Shown here piece by piece: positions 1-11,754 of a DNA stretch of 64,000 nt. Numbering within the stretch: the first letter of the stretch is position 1; the number at the start of each line of letters is the position of its first letter. This DNA is from Polydactylus sextarius (Eukaryota > Chordata > Actinopteri > Polynemidae), in the NCBI GenBank assembly GCA_016801845.1, contig CM028925.1, forward strand, positions 62,001-126,000, read 5' to 3'. Below the pieces are notes generated by a model. The model saw only the letters and a program-made list of their open reading frames with translations. It did no database searches and was not told the origin of the DNA. The translations under genes and the position numbers were made by a program.

Positions 1-89
1 TCTATGGCCAATCCAAAACTAAACATTGTTATCTTTGCAAAGGCAGATTTTATGGCAAAGCTGTTGTATTGGATCACACTATATGTGCA

Positions 90-95
<6 letters not shown>

Positions 96-145
<50 letters not shown>
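96..145. repeat. (GT)n microsatellite
   Basis: About 25 GT units lie in vps16 intron 2. On the gene's strand this is a CA tract that starts immediately after the GTA of the 5' splice site. Confidence 0.97.
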
Positions 146-147
<2 letters not shown>

Positions 148-643
148 CAATGGGTCCTCCGTATGGAGCTGCTGCCACCAAACTGTCTCTGAGTCCGTCC
201 TTTAAGTTCCAGCCCATCTCATACAATTCCGTTTTCCTGGACAAAGATCAACAACATGTCAACATGACACCAACACACACTGTTTCCCTATTCATGTCTT
301 GTGTTTACCCAGCTCAGCAACCCCAGAGCTACTTGCTGCCTCTCCTTATTCTCTGGTTGTCTGGCGTCACGAAACACACCTGTTTGTTTACAAGCCGTGT
401 TTAGATCTCAATCTGAAAAACGAAGCTAAAGGCTAATGACAGTCCTGTTACATTAAATGCAATTCTAGCCCGGGGATAGCGTTAGCAGTCACATGACAGG
501 CAGAGCGGACACTAGCAGGGCTAACAGATGCGTGAAACCAGTTAGCCTGAGTGGAGCTGCTGTTAACCACCGGTAAAGCCGCAGTAAGCTCACCGATAGA
601 AAGCTTCTCCCAGCGGATTCCAGTTGGCCGTGATGAACGCCAT
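148..643 (-). CDS. vps16: vps16, 5' end (first two coding exons; gene continues off the left edge)
   Basis: VPS16 is a core subunit of the HOPS and CORVET tethering complexes, which drive endosome-lysosome fusion. Two exons are visible on the minus strand. Exon 1 (643 down to 594) starts with ATG and encodes MAFITANWNPLGEAFYR, ending in phase 2 at a GTGAGC donor. Exon 2 (236 down to 148) follows a TAG acceptor and encodes KTELYEMGWNLKDGLRDS, then LVAAAPYGGPI, ending at GTACAC. These match the conserved VPS16 N-terminus (TANWNPLG, then the ELY..W.L...LRD.LVAAAPYGGPIA block), which begins the beta-propeller. The start agrees with the family start. Only about 46 codons lie in the window. The donor of exon 2 abuts a GT microsatellite. 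Identity is from recognition of these blocks and is quite secure. Confidence 0.9.
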
Positions 644-1015
644 GTCGCCTCCGGGACACGCGTAAATCTGTGTTGGTTTTCTCCTCTCCTCTCTTTAAGC
701 TGCAGCGGTCAGCTGATCAGCCTCTTCTTCTTCTACGATCACACGATCAGTGCCTCTCTCTCTCTCCTTCTTCTTTCGTTTTATGTCGGTTGGCAACTAA
801 CTTGAATGGTGCATTACCGCCACCAGCTGGACTGGGGTGTGGTACTTGAGCCTAATCTTTCCTAAACAAACAATACTAAAATAAAATTAAAATTAATAAA
901 TAAAACTGACAACTAAATTCTTTTAATTAGGCCTGTATTGCTCGGGAAAATAATATGTGGTTAGAGTTGATTTTCCCTGAGCGTCTGGATGTTATAATAC
1001 CGTCTTTCAGTCTGT
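644..1015. other. vps16 5' flank, no gene seen
   Basis: This is the upstream flank of vps16. The first part, to about 830, is moderately GC-rich with pyrimidine runs and probably holds the 5' UTR and promoter. The rest is AT-rich. I see no further coding exon and no clear TATA box. Confidence 0.4.
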
Positions 1016-1019
1016 CCAT

Positions 1020-1855
1020 TGTCTCATAATGTTTCCCATTTATCCTTAACTATATTTTTAAACATACTTTTAATTTCTGCTTTACTGTATTTGATTTCAA
1101 TATGTATGCTGGGATTCCCAGCCACTTGCTTAATGCATTTATCTCCTAACTCATTTCCTACAACTCCTATATGAGCTGGTACCCATACAAGAGTTATCTT
1201 AATTCTTGACTTTTGTCAAGCATTTGTACTATTTCAGATACAATGTCCTCTCTGACTGATAAGTTTTGATGCTGATCAAAACTGAGCTGGAGTCTGAAGC
1301 AATCACTGCCTTCCTTGGCCTGTTAACTTCCACCCATATCAGAGCTAGCCACACTCTGCTGTATAAACTGCTAAATCATCACTAATTCTTTTATCCAGTT
1401 TTTATGTTTAAATTTGGAATAACATAGGCAACCTCCCATTCTTTTATCTGTCCTTTTAGAAGTGTCTGTATAGAGCTATATCCTCTCTGTACTTCTCCAT
1501 TATATAGCTCTTTTGTTTGTTCATGTCCTTTTTTGCTTCTTTTCAAGTCTGTAGAGACTTCTTTAAAAATTCATGGTGGGGTGGCTGGGGAAAGGTACAG
1601 CAGAATTCATTTTTTATTCACTATGCCCCTTTTTATGTACTTTATCCTTGATCACACAGCCAAAACTTCTGACTTGGACATTTCCACACTCTTGATATTG
1701 CTTCAAAACTGACTGACTGATATGTTTTTCATCATGACCTCTCAAATGGTGGAAAGGCATTTCTATCATCTCCACCTGGATAGCTGCCATGGATGTAGTT
1801 TTGACAGCCCCACAGCATAACCTTATTAACGCTTGATTTTGAATCATGTCCAACT
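1020..1855 (-). mobile_element. I/Nimb-like non-LTR retrotransposon remnant (RNase H region)
   Basis: On the minus strand a broken reading frame carries IQNQALIRLCCGAVKTT and AAIQVEMIEMP, the segment between reverse transcriptase and RNase H in I-type LINEs. It is followed by RNase H-like pieces: VIASDSSSVLISIKT, then LVWVPAHIGVVGNELGDK, the usual VPAH.G..GNE.AD motif. Internal stops and frame breaks show it is dead. The clade is inferred from the RNase H domain. Confidence 0.7.
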
Positions 1856-2089
1856 TCCAACTTACTCAGAAATGTTTTGGCTGCAGACTTGGGTGACCAG
1901 ATCCATAACACAAAAAAGGAGGGACACATGCGGCATTTTGTGAGGCTGTGAATAATTACATAGGACTCTGGCCTGCTCCCCTCTACAATACAATTTTGAA
2001 TGATTGACACATGATGTATGTGTAACAGAATAGGGAAAAAATATTCTAGAAGAGTCAAAAAGTGTTTGTTCACAGTATTTGTATTTGTC

Positions 2090-2109
2090 ATTATCATATA
2101 TATATATAC

Positions 2110-2152
<43 letters not shown>
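2090..2152. repeat. (TA)n(CA)n microsatellite
   Basis: An alternating TA tract runs directly into about 20 CA units. Apparent long frames across it are artefacts of the repeat. Confidence 0.95.
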
Positions 2153-2154
<2 letters not shown>

Positions 2155-2157
<3 letters not shown>

Positions 2158-2660
2158 CCTACAACCATGGGGACCACGCTTACCTTCATCTGTTCCAGCT
2201 GTTCTTTCAACCCTTGGTACTTGTCAACCTTTTCGTGTTCCTTCTTTCTGATGTTGGCGTCAGCTGGTATCACCACATCTATCACCACTGCCTTCTTCTG
2301 CAGTTTGTCCACCACCACTATGTCCGGTTGGTTAGCCAGGAGCTGTTTGTCAGTCTGGAAGCTGAACAGAATCCCCACAGAACCTTGGCACTGCTGTTCT
2401 CAGCCACCATCTGTGGCATGGCCCATTTGGATTTAGGTACTTCTATTCCATACTGGGTACAGATGTCACACTATTCCAGCTACCTGGTTGTGCCTCTCAA
2501 TGTACGCTGACCCGGCTAGCATCTTACACCCTGCCACTATGTGCTGGACTGTCTCAGTGGCATCTTTGCACAGTCTGCACCTTGGGTCTGGTCTACTGTG
2601 GTAGATCTTGGCCTCTATGGCTACTGTACCCAGGTCCTGTTCTTGAGCGGCCATGATTAG
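2155..2660 (-). mobile_element. R2/R4-like non-LTR retrotransposon 3' fragment (zinc knuckle plus restriction-like endonuclease)
   Basis: Read on the minus strand, the segment near 2660-2470 encodes a CCHC motif (CRLCKDATETVQHIVAGC). Further on (2378-2160) it encodes LLANQPDIVVVDKLQKKA and VVIDVVIPAD. The PD...D...K arrangement after a CCHC knuckle is characteristic of the C-terminal restriction-like endonuclease of R2, R4 and NeSL-type LINEs, rather than the AP-endonuclease LINEs. The two parts are in different frames with gaps, so it is a fossil. The exact clade cannot be told by eye. Confidence 0.7.
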
Positions 2661-2665
2661 TGCCA

Positions 2666-2709
2666 TCTATCTATCTGTCTGTCTGTCTGTCTATCTGTCT
2701 GTCTATCCA

Positions 2710-2775
<66 letters not shown>
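2666..2775. repeat. Compound microsatellite (TCTA/TCTG)n(CT)n(TA)n
   Basis: Tetranucleotide TCTA/TCTG units pass into a CT run and then a TA run. It lies directly upstream (on the minus strand) of the LINE fragment. Confidence 0.95.
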
Positions 2776-2779
<4 letters not shown>

Positions 2780-3468
2780 CCATTTTATTTTCCATATGTG
2801 TGCATAATTATACTTGCTATTAAAAATGAAATGAAAAACCTTCATTGCCATCCTGGTGTATAGACGTCATATCTAAAATGGATGTCAGTCTGTCAAATCC
2901 AATCAATCAATAGATTATCAATCATTTTGTCTAATGACTTTTTGTTTGCGAACATTCGGTCCTGTTTCTTGAATCCTGTCTGTTCTCACAGACTGAAGGA
3001 GGGAACTCCTGCCCCCCTCCCCATTGTGTTGGTATGAATTCTCTGAGGCGTTTCTTCCTGTTAAAACCTTTGACCTACAGTCCCTGCAGAACATGTTCTC
3101 TCTTTCACCACCAAGGACAAGGGAAAAACTCCAGTGTCATTGGAGGTAAAAGTCATGTGGTCACTGAATCTGAAGACACTCTTACAGATTCAGAGACATT
3201 TTCTCACAGGTTCTCTGTGTTGTCCAGTTCCCCTGGGAAATAAATACAAGGTTCACCTCCTTAACTGATTGTTCCCCCAGTCTTGTCTAACTCCAACCCA
3301 GGTCTCCTAGGGTTTGTCAGGGACTCAGGCTCCCCATGGTTTCCACAATGTTCCCCTAATTCTTTATATAGTTTGGCCATCTTGGTTTCAATTGTACTGT
3401 CTTCAACTGAATGTTGCCTCTTCCCGGTCTCCTTTGCTTTCCATGTTGTTGGAAAATGATAATGACAT

Positions 3469-3853
3469 TAAAGGCCCATTCATGCTCCCTTTACGTACGT
3501 AAGTACATACGATATGTACATTCCTAATGTCCGACCTTCAGGACCATTCATGCTCTACACAAGATACACATGCAAAGACAGACGGAGCCTTTTGTCTGTC
3601 ATAGCTCAAGTGCAACTAGTGAGAGGAACAAAGAAGAAGAAATATCTGTCCACATGCCGCAATGTATTTAACGCTGATCACACTTGAGCTATACTGAGCA
3701 ACACTGCCCCGATGGTTTTTGGTGGTATTACTGTGTTTGTTCTGTACTGCTACAGTTCAGTAAGCTCCCTGAAAACGGAACAAATTATGCACATGATGGA
3801 CGAAAAGCTCCATCTGTATCTGTTCTCTGTGTAGAGCATAAATGGGCCTTTAC
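3469..3853. mobile_element. MITE-like element with terminal inverted repeats
   Basis: The left end reads TTAAAGGCCCATTCATGCTC and the right end is its near-perfect inverse (gagcataaatgggccttta). Repeated Thr/Tyr-like ACGTAC palindromes lie just inside the left end. No transposase is encoded. Similar sequence (atgctccctttacgtac) recurs at about 4040. Confidence 0.6.
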
Positions 3854-3884
3854 AAGCCTGTCAGTTCTATTTTAAAATGGAGTA

Positions 3885-4100
3885 GAATAGAAAGCTTTTA
3901 TTGTCATTGTACAACAACGAGATGCTGCAAGTACAATAAAATTACAAGGGCTACATCAAAGTGCTGTTTGGTCCTATTACAAACATAATACAAAGAAATC
4001 GCACGAAAAGACGGATGAAAGGGTCCGTATAAGCCCAATATATGCTCCCTTTACGTACATAATTACGTACGTCTGTTCCTAATGTCAGACCTTTCATACT
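3885..4100. repeat. Dispersed-repeat fragments, including a second partial copy of the 3469 MITE
   Basis: 3885-3960 resembles the common teleost repeat with 'tttattgtcattgtacaac'. 4035-4100 repeats the left part of the element at 3469 (tgctccctttacgtac, then cctaatgtcagacct). No coding potential was seen. 2860-3460 and 4100-5100 hold no recognisable gene. Confidence 0.5.
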
Positions 4101-5115
4101 ACCTGTGTTTTTACTTTGGCATGGTCATTAACAACACATTCACTAGAGGGCAGTGCTGAGTGCAGAGTTCTGAACCAGCCAGAGAAACAAAAAAGAAGAG
4201 GAAAAAAACAAAGTTGACATGTCACAATGTGTCTCTTTTTTTATCGCTTTCTTAAGTTGCTTTTATATACTTATAAATGGGCATTCAATTCTGATTTCTA
4301 CAGTTGAACCAGACCTTCCAGGATTTTGCAATGCTGCTATCGCAGCTATTAACAAGAATTCAACCAATCCCCACATATTCAGTGTGCCTTGTAGTTGTGC
4401 TCGCTTTTTACTGTGGCCGAGAGCGGTAACGTTCAACTATGGAGACAGAACAAACCAGTTTTCCATGACCAGAGGGAGAGAGACATTAACACACAAAGAG
4501 GGGAAGTGAGAGAGTTTCCTTCCAGATGACTTCACCTGAAAAACACGAGATGGTTGAGAGACACTTACTCACACATTCTCTCTCTCTCTTGCACAAACAC
4601 ACAGACCTCAGCTGGTCACCATGGTAACAGACTCCTCCCCTCCGGGTGTGGCCAAGAGACACTGGAAAATGCAGAGAGAGAGACAGAGAGAGTTAACCTT
4701 TTCCTCCCTGGGACCTGCTTTAGTCACAAAGTAAGATACTAAAATGTTTCCACATTTCCATCATTTGTGGGTGTAATTTAAGTTAAAATAAGTTCCTTCA
4801 TTGATCTTTATGTTTTTTTTGTTTACTTTTCAGTTGATAGTTGTTTTTTGTTTTTGTCAACAGGAAACAAGTGAAATAAACCATTCACATTAAAATCCTG
4901 ACAGTAGCTGACAGTGTGGCAGTGACAGGGTTAAAGGTGTGGACGTTTCCAGTTTGGAAGTTAGACGGAAAGTTTGTGTTAACCCCCCCCCTGTCCCTCT
5001 CTCTCCCACACACACACACACACAGATAGAGGGAGGGAGGGACTCCAGGAAGGAAGACTCCACAGTATTTTTCTGTAGCAGAAAAGTGTTTTGGAGTTTT
5101 TAGTTCGACAGAATC

Positions 5116-8100
5116 ATGGTGACCACGGAGACCCATCAGAGCCAGGACCTTGTGGTCCCCCTCGAGAACCAGAACCTCCAGGACCAGCAGAACCAGGAAG
5201 GGGAGGACCAGGCCTCTCCCATGTGCCTCCTGGCAGGACTGGACCCAGAGAAGATGGGTCAGGGTCCTGTCAACGCCATTACTGTCTTGACGCTGCTGGA
5301 CAAGCTTGTCAATATGCTGGACGCTGTGCAGGAGAACCAGCACAAGATGGAGGTGAGGGTGCTGGGGAGTCACACCTGAAGTTCACGACCCCCAGAGCCT
5401 AGGTCTGAGCGTGGGAGTCCAGGTCTGAGGGTGGGGTACTGTATAGACATCCGGACTCACTCGTACTCGTACATGTATTACTGATATTTTATATATGTTA
5501 TCAGGTTCAGAAATTAAATCATCTGGAAAGTCTGATCAAACCAAACCCCATTCCAAACCTACTAATTTGTATTTTTTTTAACACTAAACACTTATGCACT
5601 AATTTTTCTTATCTGTAGACACAGGGTCTCTGTCTCTGACTCGAGTGTCACATGATCAGAGCCACAGGTTTGTCCAGATGTTTCACTATGACTCTGGATT
5701 CCGCATGTTTGTGATACCTGCTCTGCTTCAGATCAACGTCGTCATTAGGACTTAAATTATAATCCTCTTCTACATCTGTAGTGCAGCTCCACCTTCCCTC
5801 CCTCTGGTAACTGTTTCAAAAATATGGAACATCTGGTTATAAACTGTAAACATATGAATGAGTTCTCACTTTAACTTTTGGTGCATTTTTGCAACCAACA
5901 TTTGGCTGAAAAGCAGCAAATCCGGTGCTGCTTCCTGCTTCTGCAGTGATGAACCTTTAAAAACTATATATGGTTTACAGCTCAGTTACAAGATTTTTGA
6001 TAACATGTTGAAACAGGAAATGGTTTATTTAAACTGGTTGCTGATCAATTTAATCCTGGTAAATCCCAGTACTTAAATTAGGCCGAGATTGAGGTTTAAA
6101 TATACACCACCAACCATCTGTACTCTGTAATCTATAATGTATAGTCTAACATATATACTGTATGTAATTAACTTCTTATTTATCTGGACCAGAATACTTG
6201 TTTTTGTCTGATGTCAGTCTTTCCTGTGTGTGATTATCAGGATCCATACTGATCTGTATTGATTTGTTGTGTTTCAGGTGCATCAGGTGGAGATGGAGGG
6301 CGTAGTTAGAGGAATTCAGGCTGATATGACCAAACTGTCCAAGAGTCATAGTCACACCTCAAACACTGTCAGTAAACTGCTGGACAAGAGCCGCAAGCTG
6401 TCGGTCACTATGAAGGAGGTGAGTCCCACTTATTAGTCGGTCAACAAGGATAGTCCTGGTCCAACAGACTCCTCCATAGAACCAGGACTTAAAGAGACAA
6501 GCACAGACTCATCATGTGTTTTTGCAGGTTCGTGAAAAGATGGAGCGTCAGGGGGTCCAGGTGAAGAAGTTGGAGGCGAATCATGCCCATCTGGTCAGCA
6601 GGAACAACTTCAAGGTCCTCATCTTCCAGGTCAGTGCAACTGATATACACCAACAGGAAATCAGAGTCAGGGGTCAGATGTAGCCTCCTCTTAGACTCAC
6701 AACCTAGACCTGTTTGGCACCAACATATCTTGATGTCTACATCCATTGACTAAGATCCTTGTAATCCAGTTGAATCTACTGTAATCTACTTCAATCTACT
6801 CTACTTTTATCTAATATGGTCTAATCTAAAACAAGTCAAACCATATTAAAGGGGAACTCCGGTACATTTGAACAGATATTCTACTGTCAGACATCTTTGA
6901 GTAATGTCAGTCATCAAATAATTAAACAAATTGGTGCTATGTTTAATTCAAGTATTCAAGCAGGTTGTCACATACCTGTCACATATTTCTGCTGTGTTCG
7001 TGAAAGTCCATAGTCAAGCTCACAATGTTATTTCATTTCACTTTCACGAACACAGCAGACTCTGTTCAGCCCCAAAAAGTTCTGTCTGTGTTTTCACAGA
7101 CAGACTCTGATTTATGATTTCAGTCATTGACCTTATTTGGTAATCAGCAGCTGAAGGAAGCGAACCAAAACGGTTTGCTTGGTTGTCATTGTAACAGTAT
7201 GAAAGACTGTAGTCTGAGTGTACAGTGATCATCATGGTAACTGTGAAGCAAAAACTGTTTTCATGAGTTTGTGTGTCGGTATGTGAGTGTGTTGTGGTAT
7301 CTGCTGACTATTTCAGTCTTTTCTCACCAACACTGAACCCACAGCAAGCAGCATTCCTCAGTGTATTACTGTGTGTTAGTGTGAGTTACTTACTAACACA
7401 CTACAACACACACTGTTTCTAAGGTTCCCCACCCATGGCTCCCATCACATTCCCCTGAGTTCCTCTAAGACCCTTCAAGGTTCCATAAGGGTTCCTGTGG
7501 AGTTGCAGTAAGGATCCTCCATGAGCCTTTCAGTGTTCAGTTCTTTCTATCCTGATGTATCCATCAGAATCTATCCATCAGTGTTGTTCAGCAGTGTTCT
7601 CTGCTGAGGTTTATCTTAAATATTTTCAAGGTTATTAGAAGCTACCCCTTTGGTTCCTTCGAGAATCAACCAGAGTTCATGACCTGTTGTGTTCCTTGAC
7701 ATTGCCCTTGGTTTCTATAACAGTCCTCTGTAATTTCTATATGGTGCCACAAATGTTATCCTTGTTGTCCCTTAGGAGGAGAACGAAATCCCCTCCTCCG
7801 TCTTTGTGAAGGATCCTCCACCATTCCCTCGAGAAGAGATTCTGGAAGAAGGTGAGACTTCAGTGCCAGGAGTCATTGAAGGCACCCAGTCCCAGGAGGG
7901 GGCACTGCACACCATTGACCTGTCATCTGACGAAGATGTTGGTCTGGAGGCAGAGCTGGAGGAAGAGGAAGTCTGGCCTCATGATCTGGAAAACATGGAG
8001 AAGTCAAGAGCAGAGAAACTGAAACGATCCAGTCTAAAGAAGGTCAGAGCCACAGGTAGACAGGTGTTCAGACAGATAAACAGGTGTTCAGACAGACTGG

Positions 8101-8848
8101 TGTAACTGTCATTCTATCTGCAGGTTGACAGTTTGAAGAAAGCATTCTCCAGGCAGAACATTGAGAAGAAAATGACGAAGATTGGAACAAAGATTGTGTC
8201 GGCAGAACAACGAGAAAAGATCAAACAGAAAACCTCCAGTCTGAAGGTTTCCCCTCTGACTTTCAGTATCCGTAAGGTACTGGGTTCTCTCATTGGTTGT
8301 ACTCATGAATTAAAGTCCACTCTAACATTCACTGAGGTTTTCGTAATATTGATATCATTAACTCCAGGACTTTGTAACATTCATCCATTGTTGTCCTAAA
8401 GTTCCTCTTTAACTCTCCTGGGAGGTCCTACTTAAGGTACCCTGCTGACATAACAACCCTGCGCCTCCTTTTTATGTTGCAGCCTCGCAGCAGCTCAGAC
8501 TCTCAGCCTCCTGATGCTCTAGCCCAGCCTGCTGAGGTGCTCACCACCGAGGCCGATATTCAGGTCTCTCCACTAGGCAGCACCGACCAAGAGGTCCCCT
8601 TCAATGAGGTCCACGCCCAGCTGGGCCCAGATGAGCAGGAAGAGAAACAGGAGGAGCTGAAAGAGGTGGTGATGGAGGACGTAAGGGAGGAGGAGATGGA
8701 GGTGAAAGAAGGTGAGGAGGCATCAGCTGTGATGGAGGCAGAACTATCGGTGGTTTCAGAGGGACTCAGTCCAGAATATAGTCTGTCATCCACTCTGCGT
8801 CAGGAGGAGAAGGAGGAGGAGAAGGAAGAGAAAGAGGTGGAACCCTAA
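5116..8848 (+). CDS. cavin2: cavin2 (caveolae-associated protein 2, SDPR)
   Basis: Cavin-2 coats caveolae at the plasma membrane, binds phosphatidylserine and helps set caveolar shape. I join six exons, 5116-5352, 6278-6418, 6528-6629, 7776-8042, 8124-8276 and 8483-8848, all phase 0, giving 421 aa (human 425). The first helical region (residues about 51-160) contains NAITVLTLLDKLVNMLDAVQ and SNTVSKLLDKSRKLSV and ends at NFKVLIFQEENEIP. An acidic stretch holds HTIDLSSDED. The second basic helical region (about 235-300) holds SSLKKVDSLKKAFSRQNIEK and SPLTFSIRK. The tail is Glu-rich. LDKLVNMLDAVQENQHKME is typical of cavin-2 rather than cavin-1, -3 or -4. The start ATG lies in a plausible context and gives the expected length. 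Mammalian CAVIN2 has two exons, so this model carries four extra introns (see findings). The a/b paralogue cannot be assigned. Confidence 0.93.
6846..7060. mobile_element. MITE fragment with a perfect 20-bp hairpin, in cavin2 intron 3
   Basis: It begins TTAAAGGGGAACTCC, the end also present (inverted) at about 27145-27160. It shares 'taaacaaattggtgctatg' with the copy at 26995. Within it, 6988-7007 and 7040-7059 are perfect 20-bp inverted copies separated by 32 nt. Confidence 0.6.
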
Positions 8849-8849
8849 A

Positions 8850-11540
8850 TATTCACTAATATTCAGATGAGGTTAATTAATAAATCTGACTTATAGGTTT
8901 GAACAGGGTCCACATTCTGGTAAATCTTCAAGTCTTTCTCTTTGAGGAGGATGCAGCTGGATAGCTAAGCTTAGCATAAAGACTGGTACTGAGGGAAACA
9001 ATCAGCTTAGGTTAGTCAGAGACAAAGAGGGTTCATAAGAACGTGGAACTGTTTCTTCAAAATTAAATTTATTATTGAACCTCAGATACCTGATCATATC
9101 ATATAACATCACACCTATTATTTCAGACCTCTTCCTGTTTTTCCTGTGTAAGGTCGTAGTAGAAAGTTTTTTTTTATGACGCTGGAGAAAGTTATTGTTC
9201 TCCAACTGATCTTGGAACCAAAGAATAAAAAAACTCTATACTGTTCAATAACATTAATACATGTCAAATCATTTGAATGAGTAAAACCAAGCTAATTATT
9301 CTGATCATGTTCATAAACAAAACTCCGGGATCACTGAGATAAACAAGGTTCCCTGAAGTTGTCTCGTTAAAAATGTTTCCTGTTAGGAACCCACAACGTT
9401 CCTTAAAGTTTTCCCTAACATGGGTGTGAAACAGTTCCTTTAAACATTACTGAAGGTTTCTTAAAGTCCAACTGAGGTTCTACTAAAGTTCCTCAGAACA
9501 TCCACACAATTTGGGTTGCTGCAAGTTTCTTTTTCCCTTCTTCTGAGTTTCCCCTGAGAACCTTCCAACCCTATCCCCTAAATGTGGTCCCTCAATGTTC
9601 CACTGTGGTTCTAAGCTTTCTTCACATTCTAATGAGGTTCTTGCAAGGCTCTCCTGCTGTTTAAGTTCAAATATATATATACATATATATATAAAAACAT
9701 GCTTTATATTCTCTAATGTTCTGTCTGTTGATCAACAGCTGAAACCAGCCCTGCTGATTGAGCAGGTCTCTGCACTGATCAATAACCAACCTGTTGTTTT
9801 TCTAGTTGCTTGTTAACCACACATAAGTATTAATATAAAACAGTGATAATTAAAGTGATCAAAAAACCTGATCAAAATGATTGAGCTAATCTAACGGATT
9901 GATTGGTGATTCGTTCTTAGATAGATTTATGTTAATAAGATCAGTTTTCAGTTTTTTCAGGTTTAATGTCACTGATTCTATTTTAGAAAAATATAGATAA
10001 ACCAATTTTTTGCTGCCAAAGATTATTTCCTGTCTGATTATCTCCCTGATGTCCTGTCCTTCCTGACTGCTACAGTAAAAATAAACCTGAGCTCTGCATT
10101 TAAACAATAAAACCAATATAACCATCTTTATGTTGTTCGTGAGTTTGTTTACTTTGTTAATAAAGAGACATGGACCTGAACCAATAGTACCAGATAGCAT
10201 TACAGCGAAAGAGAACTTGCCCTCTAGTAGTGATCTGACTGATTGCTGGCAAGTGATACTTTCGGGCAGATAATTGCAGCTTTTGTGTCAGGTCAGCATA
10301 CATTGGAAGTCAACAAACTTGCGTTAACTGTGTTAAATTGTTTTACTGCGTTAATCTCGGCCATTCTCTGAAATTCTCTCTCCCTGCTATTGTTTTCCTG
10401 GATGTTTTTCTTCTTCCGAGAAAGTCCTACTTCCCATATGCAAAAAATGACCAAACTTTGCACAAAGGTTCAGTCCCATGTAACATTGCCTCAGCTGCAA
10501 AAACGGGTCAATAGTCCTGATGGTGGTGCTACAGCAAGCTGTTAAAGTTCAAAATTTTGAAAATTCACAACAATTAAACCATTTGTGCTACAATTTGCAA
10601 CTTTCATCAAAATATAGCCCCAACAATGAAAAACACTTTTGTACATTTAAACTTATTGCAAAGTTTTTTTTTCAAAAACTGTAAAACTGTTAAACTGTTA
10701 AAGAGCATCTTCAGACAACACAAACGATCCACACAGATTTTTGATTTATCCAAAATTGAACCTACAGTGCATCAAATTGTTGGACTGTAAACTTGTATTT
10801 TAAACATATACTTGCAAATTCTTGCTAAATACATTTTCAATGTTCATTAAAAATGACTAAATTCTGGTAATTTTGGTCATGGTAGAATGTTAGGAAAATA
10901 TAAGAATTTTCTCTCAAAAACTGAATTTTTTACAGCATTTTTAATTTCGCTCTCGTGAACAAATCGAGTCAATGCAAAAGAATATTTTTAAACACTGGTT
11001 TTTCACTTGGTGCCAATAAATCATTTTCTCAAACAAATGACCAACATCTCCATGCTGTCTAGATACAATTAATGTATTTTCAGATTTTTGTTTTAACTAA
11101 ATTGTTGACAGCTGTTTTTACATGAAATCTGCCTTTACATGCTAACAGCTGCTGTCTTGCACACAGGTGAATGACTGGCGTAGTCAATTTGTGAAGCTAT
11201 ATATGACTTTTCCACTTGCCAGTTAGCTCAGCGAGGTAAAGGATAGATCTTGGTGTTGAAGATTGTGAGCTCAGCCTTAACTGAATGCACATTAGAATAC
11301 CACATTTTTTCACCTTCCTACATTCTGCTTGTTGCTCAGAATTGACCAATTCTGCCTAAAATTGTCCTGCCCCAACCATTGCTGTGCAGCAGCTATAATT
11401 TTGTCTGTATCTGATGCTTTGCTGTGACCTTTGACCTCTGTGGGGGGAGTGGTGGCAGACCCAAGAAATGGGGCGTTCTCTTTCACAACCAATGGGAGAG
11501 TCCTTGGGATGGGGCTTTGAATCAACAGGCCAATAAAGAG
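8850..11540. other. Intergenic, AT-rich, with unclassified dispersed repeat
   Basis: No gene was seen. 9669-9692 is a short TA tract. About 10420-11290 resembles an unclassified teleost repeat (accaaactttgcacaaagg, ctgatggtggtgctacagc). The remainder looks unique and non-coding. Confidence 0.4.
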
Positions 11541-11754
11541 AACCAGGGGTGTGGCCTGATATGTCAGCTCACAGTCTGAAGTCTGGAGCAGAGAGAAACC
11601 GACCTGGACAAGGAGGACTACTGCCACCCACCCTGCTCCTCCTGATTCACCTTCACTGTGCCTACTGCTGCTATACCTCCTGCTGCTCCCATACCTACAT
11701 CTCTTGCTCCTCTTGCTGTTTGTACACATTATATTGCTCCTGCTGCTTCTCCTC

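Noticed and set aside
4885..5373. 162-codon minus-strand frame
   Set aside because: It is the antisense of cavin2 exon 1 and its flank, with no splice logic or family resemblance.
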